Below are positions 5,695-5,824 of a stretch of DNA of 5,824 nucleotides, piece after piece (position 1 is the first letter of the stretch; every line of letters starts with the position of its first letter). The DNA is taken from assembly GCA_012837465.1 (NCBI GenBank), contig DURG01000263.1:1-5824 (forward strand), read 5' to 3'. The translations under genes and the position numbers were made by a program. The notes below the pieces were generated by a model. That model was not told the DNA's origin and searched no databases. It saw nothing but the letters and a program-made list of their open reading frames with translations. Source of the stretch: Propionibacterium sp. (GTDB lineage: Bacteria > Actinomycetota > Actinomycetes > Propionibacteriales > Propionibacteriaceae).

Positions 5695-5824
5695 GTGACC
5701 ACGACGCCAGAGAACCAGGTGCCCGAGCAGATCGACGACGAGGTGCTGCCCGAAGCGAGCTTCGACCAGCAGCGGTTCGCCGCCCGCCCCGCCCGGCTTC
5801 GCCCGCACGCCCGCCGTCGCAGGG
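5695..5824 (+). CDS. N-terminal fragment of an unidentified protein, cut by the window edge
   Basis: From GTG 5695-5697 an open frame runs to the right edge, giving about 43 residues beginning MTTTPENQVPEQIDDEVLPE. An acidic N-terminus is followed by an Arg/Ala/Pro-rich stretch (RFAARPARLRPHARRR). Nearly all third positions are G or C, which supports real coding. There is no signal peptide or membrane segment in the visible part. The GTG is favoured as start because a TAGCGT -10-like box precedes it by 7 bases and no Shine-Dalgarno is visible. The function cannot be told from this fragment. Confidence 0.55.
   Translation, partial: MTTTPENQVPEQIDDEVLPEASFDQQRFAARPARLRPHARRRR

Noticed and set aside
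5695..5824. Considered the right-edge fragment as the start of a DEAD-box helicase
   Set aside because: The expected F-x-x-LG motif is not present in any frame of the visible part, so no family can be given.
1..5824. Mobile element, CRISPR, tRNA/rRNA, toxin-antitoxin or defence cassette
   Set aside because: I saw no transposase or integrase motifs, no spaced direct-repeat array, no tRNA-like fold and no abrupt composition change. The gene content is chromosomal housekeeping plus envelope proteins.

Overview
This is a GC-rich window whose codons almost always end in G or C. The gene content (DUF1707-type protein, ClpB preceded by an HspR-type HAIR operator, a proline- and alanine-rich lipoprotein, and putative leaderless starts) points to an Actinomycetota chromosome. 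I cannot name the genus with confidence.

Layout, left to right. Positions 1-89 hold the C-terminal end of an unidentified plus-strand gene, which overlaps (ATGA) a plus-strand reading at 86-441. That reading looks like the C-terminal half of a DUF1345-type membrane protein, but it is split over three frames by two apparent one-base shifts. A convergent minus-strand pdxH (pyridoxamine 5'-phosphate oxidase, 449-1087) follows. A 56-bp divergent spacer separates it from a small conserved uncharacterised cytosolic protein (1144-1506). That gene's stop codon overlaps the stop of a minus-strand membrane protein (1503-2189), which carries an N-terminal DUF1707 domain, a Tyr/Gly/Pro linker, a membrane segment and a C-terminal helix-turn-helix stretch resembling the ribosomal bL12 C-terminal domain. 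A strong stem-loop (2246-2278) closes the complete clpB disaggregase gene (2302-4875, minus). Upstream of clpB is a near-perfect extended HAIR operator (4950-4978). A minus-strand secreted lipoprotein (5044-5640) and the first codons of a divergent plus-strand gene (5695 to the end) complete the window.

The genes do not form one pathway. They are mostly single transcription units: B6 cofactor salvage (pdxH), protein disaggregation under heat-shock control (clpB with HAIR), and envelope proteins of unknown role. No mobile element, CRISPR array, tRNA, rRNA or defence cassette is visible. The points most worth a second look are the DUF1707/bL12-like domain combination, the repeated TAnnnT-N6/7-start arrangement suggesting leaderless transcripts, the HAIR operator, and the frame-broken DUF1345-like gene.
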